Below the pieces are notes generated by a model, which saw only the letters and a program-made list of their open reading frames with translations, was not told the DNA's origin and did no database searches. From positions 3,038,001 through 3,102,000 of the forward strand of contig OX421966.1 in NCBI GenBank assembly GCA_949128115.1: DNA of 64,000 nucleotides, in the 5' to 3' direction. The DNA comes from Anaspis maculata (Eukaryota > Arthropoda > Insecta > Coleoptera > Scraptiidae). Position numbers and translations under genes: made by a program. Position 1 is the stretch's first letter; each line of letters opens with the position of its first letter. This document shows positions 38,301-50,001 of the stretch, in pieces.

Positions 38301-38995
38301 AAAGTCACGTGGGTTGAAGCCTGGAGTCACGTGGGTTGGAGCCTGGAGTCACGTGGGTGCAAACCTGAACTTTTTGGATAACAATTGTGTCTTTTTTTCT
38401 ATATTTGTGTTCGTTCGTCAGATGTTGCGTTTGGAAAGAGTAGCTGCCAACTCCAAAAGTGGTGACCGATCGTTTTAATAGTCACGTGGGTTGAAGCCTG
38501 AAGTCACGTGGGTTGAAGCCTGAAGTCACGTGGGTTGAAGCCTGAAGTCACGTGGGTTGAAGCCTGAAGTCACGTGGGTTAAAACCTGAACTTTTTGGAT
38601 AACAATTGTGTCTTTTCTTCTATATTTGTGTTCGTTCGTTAGACGTTGCGTTTGGAACAAGTAGCTGCCAACATCAAAAGTGGTGACCGATCGTTTTGAA
38701 AGTCACGTGGGTTGAAGCCTGAAGTCACGTGGGTTGGAGCCTGGAGTCACGTGGGTTAAAACCTGAACTTTTTGGATAACAATTGTGTCTTTTTTTCTAT
38801 ATTTGTGTTTGTTCGTCAAATGTTGCGTTTGGAACAAGTAGCTGCCAACTTCAAAAGTGGTGACCGATCGTTTTGAAAGTCACGTGGGTTGAAGCCTGAA
38901 GTCACGTGGGTTGAAGCCTGAAGTCACGTGAGTTAAAACCTGAACTTTTTTGATAACAATTGTGTCTTTTCTTCTATATTTGTGTTCGTTCGTCA
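35309..38995 (+). repeat. Mosaic satellite segment with private variants
   Basis: The first part, about 35283-35669, matches 5631-6017 (offset 29,652 bp), including TTTTTTCCTATATTTG and the TTTCAATTCCGTCATT core. After that I find familiar monomer subtypes but no long collinear match elsewhere. Private changes are commoner: CACGTGGTGTC near 35523, AGCTGAAAACTTC near 36167, GACCGATTTTTTG near 36758, AGTCCCGTGG near 36602, CGGATGTTGCG with GTAGATGCC near 37092-37118, and CTGGCAACGTC near 38067. This looks like an older or less homogenised part of the array. No gene or insertion is visible in it. Confidence 0.75.
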
Positions 38996-40860
38996 GATGT
39001 TGCGTTTGGAACAAGTAGCTGCCAACATCAAAAGTGGTGACCGATCGTTTTCAAAGTCACGTGGGTTAAAGCCTGAAGTCACGTGGGTTGGAGCCCGAAG
39101 TCACGTGGGTTGAAGCCTGAAGTCACGTGGGTTGGAGCCTGGAGTCACGTGGGTTCAAACCTGAATTTTTTGGATTTCAATTCCGTCATTTTTTTTGATA
39201 TTTACGTTCGTTCGTCAGATGTTGCGTTTGGAACAAGTAGTTGCCAACTCCAAAAGTGGTGACCGATCGTTATAATAGTCACGTGGGTTGAAGCCTGAAG
39301 TCACGTGCGTTGGAGCCTGGAGTCACGTGGGTTAAAACCTGAACTTTTTGGATAACAATTGTGTCTTTTCTTCTATATTTGTGTTCGTTCGTCAGATGTT
39401 GCGTTTGGAACAAGTAGCTGCCAACATCAAAAGTGGTGACCGATCGTTTTCAAAGTCACGTGGGTTAAAGCCTGAAGTCACGTGGGTTGGAGCCCGAAGT
39501 CACGTAGGTTGAAGCCTGAAGTGACGTGGGTTGAAGCCTGAAGTCACGTGGGCTAAAACCTGAACTTTTTGGATAACAATTGTGCCTTTTCTTCTATATT
39601 TGTGTTCGTTCGTCAGATGTTGCGTTTGGAACAAGTAGCTGCCAACATCAAAAGTGGTGACCGATCGTTTTCAAAGTCACGTGGGTTGAAGCCTGGAGTC
39701 ACGTGGGTTGGAGCCTGGAGACACGTGGGTGCAAACCTGAACTTTTTGGATAACAATTGTGTCTTTTTTTCTATATTTGTGTTCGTTCGTCAGATGTTGC
39801 GTTTGGAAAGAGTAGCTGCCAACTCCAAAAGTGGTGACCGATCGTTTTAATAGTCACGTGGGTTGAAGCCTGAAGTCACGTGGGTTGAAGCCTGAAGTCA
39901 CGTGGGTTGAAGCCTGAAGTCACGTGGGTTGAAGCCTGAAGTCACGTGGGTTAAAACCTGAACTTTTTGGATAACAATTGTGTCTTTTCTTCTATATTTG
40001 TGTTCGTTCGTTAGACGTTGCGTTTGGAACAAGTAGCTGCCAACATCAAAAGTGGTGACCGATCGTTTTGAAAATCACGTGGGTTGAAGCCTGAAGTCAC
40101 GTGGGTTGGAGCCTGGAGTCACGTGGGTTAAAACCTGAACTTTTTGGATAACAATTGTGTCTTTTTTTCTATATTTGTGTTTGTTCGTCAAATGTTGCGT
40201 TTGGAACAAGTAGCTGCCAACTTCAAAAGTGCTGACCGATCGTTTTGAAAGTCACGTGGGTTGAAGCCTGAAGTCACGTGGGTTGGAGCCTGGAGTCACG
40301 TTGGTTAAAACCTGAACTTTTTGGATAACAATTGTGTCTTTTTTTCTATATTTGTGTTTGTTCGTCAAATGTTGCGTTTGGAACAAGTAGCTGCCAACTT
40401 CAAAAGTGGTGACCGATCGTTTTGAAAGTCACGTGGGTTGAAGCCTGAAGTCACGTGGGTTGAAGCCTTAAGTCACGTGGGTTGAAGCCTGAAGTCACGT
40501 GAGTTAAAACCTGAACTTTTTTGATAACAATTGTGTCTTTTCTTCTATATTTGTGTTTGTTCGTCAGATGTTGCGTTTGGAACAAGTAGCTGCCAACATC
40601 AATAGTGGTGACCGATCGTTCTCAAAGTCACGTGGGTTGAAGCCTGAAGTCACGTGGGTTGGAGCTTGGAGTCACGTGGGTTCAAACCTGAACTTTTTGG
40701 ATAACAATTGTGTCTTTTCTTCTATATTTGTGTTCGTTCGTCACATGTTGCGTTTGGAACTAGTAGCTGCCAACATCAAAAGTGGTGACCGATCGTTTTC
40801 AAAGTCACGTGGGTTGAAGCCTGGAGTCACGTGGGTTGGAGCCTGGAGTCACGTGGGTTG
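38996..40860 (+). repeat. Dispersed copy of 3.66-5.70 kb
   Basis: Bases 38996-39290 match 3660-3955 (offset about 35,336 bp) and 39300-40860 match 4141-5701 (offset 35,159 bp). The two offsets differ by 177 bp, one monomer, absent here. Shared marks include GTGACGTGGG, GGGCTAAAACC, ATTGTGCC, the GGAGACACG unit, AGTGCTGACC and GTCACATG with CTAGTAG. The copy stops at 40860, where class B monomers begin. Confidence 0.83.
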
Positions 40861-41409
40861 AAGCTTTAAGTCTCGTGGGTTGGAGCCTGAATTTTTTCAA
40901 TAACAAATATGTCTTTAGTTTTCCGATATTCGTGTTCTTCCGTCGGATATTGCGTTTGGAACAAGTAGCTGTCAACTTCCAAAGTGGTGACCGATCGTTT
41001 CAAAAGTCACGTGGGATGAAGCCTTGAGTCACGTGGGTTGAAGCCTGAAGTCACGTGAGTTGAAGCCTGAAGTCACGTGGGTTGAAGCCTGAATTTTTTC
41101 AATAACAAATATGTCTTTGGTTTTTCGATATCCGTGTTCTCCCGTCAGATATTGCGTTTGGAACAAGAAGCTGCCAACTTCAAAAGTGGTGACCGATCGT
41201 TTCAGAAATCACGTGGGTTGAAGCCTGGAGTCACGTGGGTTGAAGCCTGAGGTCACGTGGGTTGAAGCCTGAAGTCACGTGGGTTGAAGCCTGAATTTTT
41301 TCAATAACAAATATGTCTTTGGTTTTTCGATATCCGTGTTCTCCCGTCAGATATTGCGTTTAGAACAAGTAGCTGTCAACTTCAAAAGTGGTGACCGATC
41401 GTTTCAAAA
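40861..41409 (+). repeat. Class B monomer run 1 (three monomers)
   Basis: The junction unit reads GAAGCTTTAAGTCTCGTGGG, with a damaged CACGTG box. Three 114-bp class B cores follow, starting near 40893, 41094 and 41296, with AATAACAAATATG and GTGTTCTTCCG or GTGTTCTCCCG. These have private changes (TTTTCCGATATTC, GTCGGATATT, GAACAAGAAGC, TTTAGAACAAG). This run is the most diverged class B DNA here and has no long near-identical copy in the window. Confidence 0.85.
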
Positions 41410-42195
41410 GTCACGTGGGTTGAAGCCTGAAGTCACGTGAGTTGAAGCCTGAAGTCACGTGGGTTGGAGCCTGGAGTCACGTGGGTTAAAACCTGAACTT
41501 TTTGGATAACAATTGTGTCTTTTTTTCTATATTTGTGTTTGTTCGTCAAATGTTGCGTTTGGAACAAGTAGCTGCCAACTTCAAAAGTGGTGACCGATCG
41601 TTTTGAAAGTCACGTGGGTTGAAGCCTGAAGTCACGTGGGTTGAAGCCTTGATTCACGTGGGTTGAAGCCTGAAGTCACGTGAGTTAAAACCTGAACTTT
41701 TTCGATAACAATTGTGTCTTTTCTTCTATATTTGTGTTCGTTCGTCAGATGTTGCGTTTGGAACAAGTTGCTGCCAACATCAAAAGTGGTGGCCGATCTT
41801 TTCAAAAGACACGTTTGTTGAAGCCTGAAGTCACGTGGGTTGAAGGCTGGAGTCACGTGGGTTGAAACCTGAACTTTTTGGATAACAATTGTGTCTTTTT
41901 TTCTATATTTGTGTTCGTTCGTCAGATGTTGCGTTTGGAAAGAGTAGCTGCCAACTTCAAAAGTGGTGACCGATCGTTTTCAAAGTCACGTGGGTTGAAG
42001 CCTGAAGTCACGTGGGTTGAAGCCTGAAGTCACGTGGGTTGAAGGCTGGAGTCACGTGGGTTGAAACCTGAACTTTTTGGATAACAATTGTGTCTTTTTT
42101 TCTATATTTGTGTTCGTTCGTCAGATGTTGCGTTTGGAACAAGTAGCTGTCAACTTCAGAAGTGGTGACCGATCGTTTTTCAAGTCACGTGGGTT
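41410..42195 (+). repeat. Class A segment, first of three related copies (offset 1,128 bp)
   Basis: Matches 42538-43323 at 1,128 bp and, less exactly, 44638-45423 at 3,228 bp. Marks are GCCTTGATTCACG, AACTTTTTCGATAAC, the damaged unit AGACACGTTTGTTG, GTGGCCGATCTTTTC and GAAGGCTGGAG. Past 42195 the first copy moves into the monomers also found at 47716 and 53599, whereas the later copies enter class B. Confidence 0.84.
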
Positions 42196-43377
42196 GGAGC
42201 CTAGAGTCACGTGGGTTAAAACCTGAACTTTTTGGATAACAATTGTGTCTTCTCTTCTATATTTGTGTTCGTTCGTCAGATGTTGCGTTTGGAACAAGTA
42301 GCTGCCAACATCAAAAGTGGTGACCGATCGTTTTCAAAGTCACGTGGGTTAAAGCCTGGAGTCACGTGGGTTGGAGCCTGGAGTCACGTGGGTGCAAACC
42401 TGAACTTTTTGAATAACAATTGTGTCTTTTTTTCCATATTTGTGTTCGTTTGTCAGATGTTGCGTTTGGAAAGAGTAGCTGCCAACTCCAAAAGTGGTGA
42501 CCGATCGTTTTAATAGTCACGTGGGTTGGAGCCTGAAGTCACGTGGGTTGAAGCCTGAAGTCACGTGGGTTGAAGCCTGAAGTCACGTGGGTTGGAGCCT
42601 GGAGTCACGTGGGTTAAAACCTGAACTTTTTGGATAACAATTGTGTCTTTTTTTCTATATTTGTGTTTGTTCGTCAAATGTTGCGTTTGGAACAAGTAGC
42701 TGCCAACTTCAAAAGTGGTGACCGATCGTTTTGAAAGTCACGTGGGTTGAAGCCTGAAGTCACGTGGGTTGAAGCCTTGATTCACGTGGGTTGAAGCCTG
42801 AAGTCACGTGAGTTAAAACCTGAACTTTTTCGATAACAATTGTGTCTTTTCTTCTATATTTGTGTTCGTTCGTCAGATGTTGCGTTTGGAACAAGTTGCT
42901 GCCAACATCAAAAGTGGTGGCCGATCTTTTCAAAAGACACGTTTGTTGAAGCCTGAAGTCACGTGGGTTGAAGGCTGGAGTCACGTGGGTTGAAACCTGA
43001 ACTTTTTGGATAACAATTGTGTCTTTTTTTCTATATTTGTGTTCGTTCGTCAGATGTTGCGTTTGGAAAGAGTAGCTGCCAACTTCAAAAGTGGTGACCG
43101 ATCGTTTTCAAAGTCACGTGGGTTGAAGCCTGAAGTCACGTGGGTTGAAGCCTGAAGTCACGTGGGTTGAAGGCTGGAGTCACGTGGGTTGAAACCTGAA
43201 CTTTTTGGATAACAATTGTGTCTTTTTTTCTATATTTGTGTTCGTTCGTCAGATGTTGCGTTTGGAACAAGTAGCTGTCAACTTCAGAAGTGGTGACCGA
43301 TCGTTTTTCAAGTCACGTGGGTTGAAGCCTAGAGTCACGTGGGTTGAAGCCTAAAGTCACGTGGGTTGAAGCCTGAA

Positions 43378-44637
43378 TTTCTTTAATACTAAATATGTCT
43401 TTAGTTTTTCGATATTCGTGTTCTTCCGTCAGATATTGCGTTTGGAACAAGTAGCTGCCAACTTCAAAAGTGGTGACCGATCGTTTTCAAAGTCACGTGG
43501 GTTGAAGCCTGAAGTCACGTGGGTTGAAGCCGGAATTTTTTCAATAACAAATATGTCTTCAGTTTTTCGATGTTCGTGTTCTTCCGTCAGATATTGCGTT
43601 TGGAACAAGTAGCTGCCAACTTCAAAAGTGGTGACCGATCGTTTTGAAAGTCACGTTGGTTGAAGTCTGGAGTCACGTGAGTTGAAGCCTGAGGTCACGT
43701 GGGTTGAAGCCTGAATTTCTTTAATACTAAATATGTCTTTAGGTTTTCGATATTCGTGTTCTTCCGTCAGATATTGCGTTTGGAACAAGTAGCTGCCAAC
43801 TTCAAAAGTGGTGACCGATCGTTTTCAAAGTCACGTGGGTTGAAGCCAGGAGTCACGTGGGTTGAAGCCTGAAGTCACGTGGGTTGAAGCCTGAAGTCAC
43901 GTGGGTTGAAGCCTGAATTCTTTCGATAACAAATATGTCTTTAGTTTTTCGATATTCGTGTTCTTCCGTCAGATATTGCGTTTGGAACAAGTAGCTGCCA
44001 ACTTCAAAAGTGGTGACCGATCGTTTTCAAAGTCACGTGGGTTGAAGCCAGAAGTCACGTGGGTTGAAGCCTGAAGTCACGTGGGTTGAAGCCTAAAGTC
44101 ACGTGGGTTGAAGCCTGAATTTTTTCGATAACAAATATGTCTTTAGTTTTTCGATATTCGTGTTCTTCCGTCAGATATTGCGTTTGGAACAAGTAGCTGC
44201 CAACTTCAAAAGTGGTGACCGATCGTTTTCAAAGTCACGTGGGTTGAAGCCAGGAGTCACGTGGGTTGAAGCCTGAAGTCACGTAGGTTGAAGCCTGAAG
44301 TCACGTGGGTTGAAGCCTGAATTTTTTCGATAACAAATATGTCTTTAGTTTTTCGATATTCGTGTTCTTCCGTCAGATATTGCGTTTGGAACAAGTAGCT
44401 GCCAACTTCAAAAGTGGTGACCGATCGTTTTCAAAGTCACGTGGGTTGAAGCCAGAAGTCACGTGGGTTGAAGCCTGAAGTCACGTGGGTTGAAGCCTAA
44501 AGTCACGTGGGTTGAAGCCTGAATTTTTTCGATAACAAATATGTCTTTAGTTTTTCGATATTCGTGTTCTTCCGTCAGATATTGCGTTTGGAACAAGTAG
44601 CTGCCAACTTCAAAAGTGGTGACCGATCGTTTCAAAA
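43378..44637 (+). repeat. Class B run 2
   Basis: Class B monomers only. The first cores are TTTCTTTAATACTAAATATG and TTTTTTCAATAAC types; the later four are CGATAAC types spaced exactly 202 bp apart. Among the latter, GAAGCCAGGAG and GAAGCCAGAAG units alternate, forming a 404-bp dimer. GCCAGAAG/GCCAGGAG units occur almost only in class B runs. Confidence 0.9.
44120..44233 (+). repeat. Class B core, 114 bp (representative)
   Basis: A second core class, 3 bp longer. Its left half differs: TTTTTTCGATAACAAATATG, then TCTTTAGTTTTTCGATATTC, then GTGTTCTTCCGTCAGATATT. Its right half (GCGTTTGGAACAAGTAGCTG through GTGACCGATCG) is almost identical to class A. It is followed by four 22-bp units, giving a 202-bp period; core starts at 43924, 44126, 44328 and 44530 (measured at CGATA) are exactly 202 bp apart. 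The 22-bp block ends in an unmodified GAAGCCTGAA unit, unlike class A, where the last unit reads AAAACC, CAAACC or GAAACC. Confidence 0.92.
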
Positions 44638-45477
44638 GTCACGTGGGTTGAAGCCTGAAGTCACGTGAGTTGAAGCCTGAAGTCACGTGGGTTGGAGCCT
44701 GGAGTCACGTGGGTTAAAACCTGAACTTTTTGGATAACAATTGTGTCTTTTTTTCTATATTTGTGTTTGTTCGTCAAATGTTGCGTTTGGAACAAGTAGC
44801 TGCCAACTTCAAAAGTGGTGACCGATCGTTTTGAAAGTCACGTGGGTTGAAGCCTGAAGTCACGTGGGTTGAAGCCTTGATTCACGTGGGTTGAAGCCTG
44901 AAGTCACGTGAGTTGAAACCTGAACTTTTTCGATAACAATTGTGTCTTTTCTTCTATATTTGTGTTCGTTCGTCAGATGTTGCGTTTGGAACAAGTTGCT
45001 GCCAACATCAAAAGTGGTGACCGATCTTTTCAAAAGACACGTGGGTTGAAGCCTGAAGTCACGTGGGTTGAAGGCTGGAGTCACGTGGGTTGAAACCTGA
45101 ACTTTTTGGATAACAATTGTGTCTTTTTTTCTATATTTGTGTTCGTTCGTCAGATGTTGCGTTTGGAAAGAGTAGCTGCCAACTTCAAAAGTGGTGATCG
45201 ATCGTTTTCAAAGTCACGTGGGTTGAAGCCTGAAGTCACGTGAGTTGAAGCCTGAAGTCACGTGGGTTGAAGGCTGGAGTCACGTGGGTTGAAACCTGAA
45301 CTTTTTGGATAACAATTGTGTCTTTTTTTCTATATTTGTGTTCGTTCGTCAGATGTTGCGTTTGGAACAAGTAGCTGTCAACTTCAAAAGTGGTGACCGA
45401 TCGTTTTTCAAGTCACGTGGGTTGAAGCCTAGAGTCACGTGGGTTGAAGCCTTAAGTCACGTGGGTTGAAGCCTGAA

Positions 45478-46131
45478 TTTCTTTAATACTAAATATGTCT
45501 TTAGTTTTTCGATATTCGTGTTCTTCCGTCAGATATTGCGTTTGGAACAAGTAGCTGCCAACTTCAAAAGTGGTGACCGATCGTTTTCAAAGTCACGTGG
45601 GTTGAAGCCTGAAGTCACGTGGGTTGAAGCCGGAATTTTTTCAATAACAAATATGTCTTCAGTTTTTCGATGTTCGTGTTCTTCCGTCAGATATTGCGTT
45701 TGGAACAAGTAGCTGCCAACTTCAAAAGTGGTGACCGATCGTTTTGAAAGTCACGTTGGTTGAAGTCTGGAGTCACGTGAGTTGAAGCCTGAGGTCACGT
45801 GGGTTGAAGCCTGAATTTCTTTAATACTAAATATGTCTTTAGGTTTTCGATATTCGTGTTCTTCCGTCAGATATTGCGTTTGGAACAAGTAGCTGCCAAC
45901 TTCAAAAGTGGTGACCGATCGTTTTCAAAGTCACGTGGGTTGAAGCCAGGAGTCACGTGGGTTGAAGCCTGAAGTCACATGGGTTGAAGCCTGAAGTCAC
46001 GTGGGTTGAAGCCTGAATTTTTTCGATAACAAATATGTCTTTAGTTTTTCGATATTCGTGTTCTTCCGTCAGATATTGCGTTTGGAACAAGTAGCTGCCA
46101 ACTCCAAAAGTGGTGACCGATCGTTTCAATA
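45478..46131 (+). repeat. Class B run 3, ending in a B/A chimeric monomer
   Basis: Class B monomers as in run 2. The last core, about 46018-46131, starts as class B (CGATAACAAATATG, GTCAGATATTGCG) and finishes as class A (CAACTCC and TTTCAATAG). The switch lies in the block shared by both classes. Confidence 0.88.
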
Positions 46132-49100
46132 GTCACGTGGGTTGAAGCCTGAAGTCACGTGGGTTAAAGCCTGAAGTCACGTGAGTTGAAGCCTGAAGTC
46201 ACGTGGGTTGAAGCCTGGAGTCACGTGGGTTCAAACCTGAACTTTTTGGATAACAATTTCGTCATTTTTTTTGATATTTGTGTTCGTTCGTCAGATGTTG
46301 CGTTTGGAAAGAGTAGCTGCCAACTCCAAAAGTGGTGACCGATCGTTTCAATAGTCACGTGGGTTGAAGCCTGAAGTCACGTGGGTTAAAGCCTGAAGTC
46401 ACGTGAGTTGAAGCCTGAAGTCACGTGGGCTGAAGCCTGGAGTCACGTGGGTTCAAACCTGAACTTTTTGGATAACAATTTCGTCATTTTTTTTGATATT
46501 TGTGTTCGTTCGTCAGATGTTGCGTTTGGAAAGAGTAACTGCCAACTTCAAAAGTGGTGACCGATCGTTTTCGAAGTCACGTGGGTTGAAGCCTGAAGTC
46601 ACGTGGGTTGAAGCCCGAAGTCACGTGGGTTGAAGCCTGAGGTCACGTGGGTTAAAACCTGAACTTTTTGGATAACAATTGTGTCTTTTCTTCTATATTT
46701 GTGTTCGTTCGTTAGACGTTGCGTTTGGAACAAGTAGCTGCCAACTTCAAAAGTGGTGACCGATCGTTTTGAAAGTCACGTGGGTTGAAGCCTGAAGTCA
46801 CGTGGGTTGGAGCCTGGAGTCACGTGGGCTAAAACCTGAACTTTTTGGATAACAATTGTGTCTTTTTTTCTATATTTGTGTTCGTTCGTCAGATGTTGCG
46901 TTTGGAAAGAGTAGCTGCCAACATCAAAAGTGGTGACCGATCGTTATAATAGTCACGTGGGTTGAAGCCTGAAGTCACGTGGGTTGAAGCCTGAAGTCAC
47001 GTGGGTTAAAACCTGAACTTTTTGGATAACAATTGTGTCTTTTCTTCTATATTTGTGTTCGTTCGTTAGACGTTGCGTTTGGAACAAGTAGCTGCCAACA
47101 TCAAAAGTGGTGACCAATCGTTCTGAAAGTCACGTGGGTTGAAGCCTGAAGTCACGTGGGTTAGAGCCTGGAGTCACGTGGGTTAAAACCTGAACTTTTT
47201 GGATAACAATCGTGTCTTTTTTTCTATATTTGTGTTTGTTCGTCAAATGTTGCGTTTGGAACAAGTAGCTGCCAACTTCAAAAGTGGTGACCGATCGTTT
47301 TGAAAGTCTCGTGGGTTGAAGCCTGAAGTCACGTGGGTTGAAGCCTGAAGTCACGTGGGTTTAAGCTTAAAGTCACGTGGGTTAAAACCTGAACTTTTTG
47401 GATAACAATTGTGTCTTTTCTTCTATATTTGTGTTCGTTCGTTAGACGTTGCGTTTTGAACAAGTAGCTGCCAACATCAAAAGTGGTGACCGATCGTTTT
47501 GAAAGTCACGTGGGTTAAAGCCTGAAGGCACGTGGGTTGGAGCCTGGAGTCACGTGGGTTGAAACCTGAACTTTTTGGATAACAATTGTGTCTTTTTTTC
47601 TATATTTTTGTTTGTTCGTCAAATGTTGCGTTTGGAACAAGTAGCTGCCAACATCAAAAGTGGTGACCGATCGTTTTCAAAGTCACGTGGGTTGAAGCCT
47701 GAAGTCACGTGGGTTGGAGCCTAGAGTCACGTGGGTTAAAACCTGAACTTTTTGGATAACAATTGTGTCTTCTCTTCTATATTTGTGTTCGTTCGTCAGA
47801 TGTTGCGTTTGGAACAAGTAGCTGCCAACATCAAAAGTGGTGACCGATCGTTTTCAAAGTCACGTGGGTTAAAGCCTGGAGTCACGTGGGTTGGAGCCTG
47901 GAGTCACGTGGGTGCAAACCTGAACTTTTTGAATAACAATTGTGTCTTTTTTTCCATATTTGTGTTCGTTTGTCAGATGTTGCGTTTGGAAAGAGTAGCT
48001 GCCAACTCCAAAAGTGGTGACCGATCGTTTTAATAGTCACGTGGGTTGGAGCCTGAAGTCACGTGGGTTGAAGCCTGAAGTCACGTGGGTTCAAACCTGA
48101 ACTTTTTGGATAACAATTGTGTCTTTTCTTCTATAATTGTGTTCGTTCGTTAGACGTTGCGTTTGGAACAAGTAGCTGCCAACATCAAAAGTGGTGACCG
48201 ATCGTTTTGAAAGTCACGTGGGTTGAAGCCTGAAGTCACGTGGGTTGGAGCCTGGAGTCACGTGGGTTAAAACCTGAACTTTTTGGATAACAATTCGTCT
48301 TTTTTTCTATATTTGTGTTTGTTCGTCAAATGTTGCGTTTGGAACAAGTAGCTGCCAACTTCAAAAGTGGTGACCGATCGTTTTGAAAGTCACGTGGGTT
48401 GAAGCCTGAAGTCACGTGGGTTGAAGCCTGACGTCACGTGGGTTGAAGCCTGAAGTCACGTGGGTTGAAGCCTGAAGTCACGTGGGTTAAAACCTGAACT
48501 TTTTGGATAACAATTGTGTCTTTTCTTCTATATTTGTGTTCGTTCGTTAGACGTTGCGTTTGGAACAAGTAGCTGCCAACATCAAAAGTGGTGACCAATC
48601 GTTTTGAAAGTCACGTGGGTTGAAGCCTGAAGTCACGTGGGTTGGAGCCTGGAGTCACGTGGGTTAAAACCTGAACTTTTTGGATAACAATCGTGTCTTT
48701 TTTTCTATATTTGTGTTTGTTCGTCAAATGTTGCGTTAGGAACGAGTAGCTGCCAACTTCAAAAGTGGTGACCGATCGTTTTGAAAGTCACGTGGGTTGA
48801 AGCCTGAAGTCACGTGGGTTGAAACCTTAAGTCACGTGGGTGGAGCCTGAAGTCAAGTGAGTTGAAACCTGAACATTTTTGATAACAATTGTGTCTTTTC
48901 TTCTATATTTGTGTTCGTTCGTCAGATGTTATGTTTGGAACAAGTAGCTGCCAACATCAAAAGTGGTGACCGATCGTTTTCAAAGTCACGTGAGTTGAAG
49001 CCTGAAGTCACGTGGGTTGGAGCCTGGAGTCACGTGGGTTCAAACCTGAAGTTTTTGGATAACATTTCCGTCATTATTTTTGATATTTACGTTCGTTCGT

Positions 49101-50001
49101 CAGATGTTGCGTTTGGAACAAGTAGCTGCCAACATCAAAAGTGGTGACCGATCGTTTTAAAAGTCACGTGGGTTTAAGCCTGAAGTCACGTGGGTTGAAG
49201 CCTGAAGTCACGTGGGTTAAAACCTGAACTTTTTGGATAAAAATTGTGTCTTTTCTTCTATATTTGTGTTCGTTCGTCAGATGTTGCGTTTGGAACAAGT
49301 TGCTGCCAACATCAAAAGTGGTGACCGATCGTTTTCAAAGTCACGTGGGTTAAAGCCTGAAGTCACGTGGGTTGAAGCCCGAAGTCACGTGGGTTGAAGC
49401 CCGAAGTCACGTGGGTTGGAGCCTGGAGTCACGTGGGTTGAAACCTGAACTTTTTGGATAACAATTGTGTCTTTTCTTCTATATTTGTGTTCGTTCGTCA
49501 GATGTTGCGTTTGGAACAAGTAGCTGCCAACATCAGAAGTGGTGACCGATCGTTTTCAAAGTCACGTGGGTTAAAGCCTGAAGTCACGTGGGTTGAAGCC
49601 CGAAGTCACGTGGGTTGAAGCCTGAAGTCACGTGGGTTGGAGCCTGGAGTCACGTGGGCTCAAACCTGAACTTTTTGGATAACAATTGTGTCTTTTTTTC
49701 TATATTTGTGTTCGTTCGTCAGATGTTGCGTTTGGAAAGAGTAGCTGCCAACTCCAAAAGTGGTGACCGATCGTTTTAATAGTCACGTGGGTTGAAGCCT
49801 GAAGTCACGTGGGTTGAAGCCTGAAGTCACGTGGGTTGAAGCCTGAAGTCACGTGGGTTAAAACCTGAACTTTTTGGATAACAATTGTGTCTTTTCTTCT
49901 ATATTTGTGTTCGTTCGTATGACGTTGCGTTTGGAACAAGTAGCTGCCAACATCAAAAGTTGTGACCGATCGTTTTGAAAGTCACGTGGGTTGAAGCCTG
50001 A

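Larger units (their letters stand above)
42539..46103 (+). repeat. 2,100-bp tandem repeat with class B arms
   Basis: 42539-44003 recurs at 44639-46103 with an offset of 2,100 bp. Seen differences include GGCCGATC/GACCGATC near 42919/45019, ACACGTTTG/ACACGTGGG near 42947/45047, GTGACCG/GTGATCG near 43095/45195 and CACGTGGG/CACATGGG near 43876/45976. The whole arrangement is copied at 53942-57506. Confidence 0.85.
44116..48092 (+). repeat. 5.9/5.5-kb dispersed repeat, copy 1
   Basis: About 3,977 bp that recurs at 49999-53975 (5,883 bp away) and at 55519-59495 (11,403 bp away). It begins inside class B run 2 and runs through run 3 into class A monomers with the TTTCGTCATTTTTTTTGATATTTG core, GCGTTTTGAAC and TTTAAGCTTAAAG. 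Confidence 0.86.

Noticed and set aside
41632..41856. Recurrent 74-codon minus-strand frames (also 8191, 42760, 44860, 47130, 50743 and others)
   Set aside because: They lie across the 22-bp blocks and cores of the repeat on the opposite strand, with no independent signal of coding.
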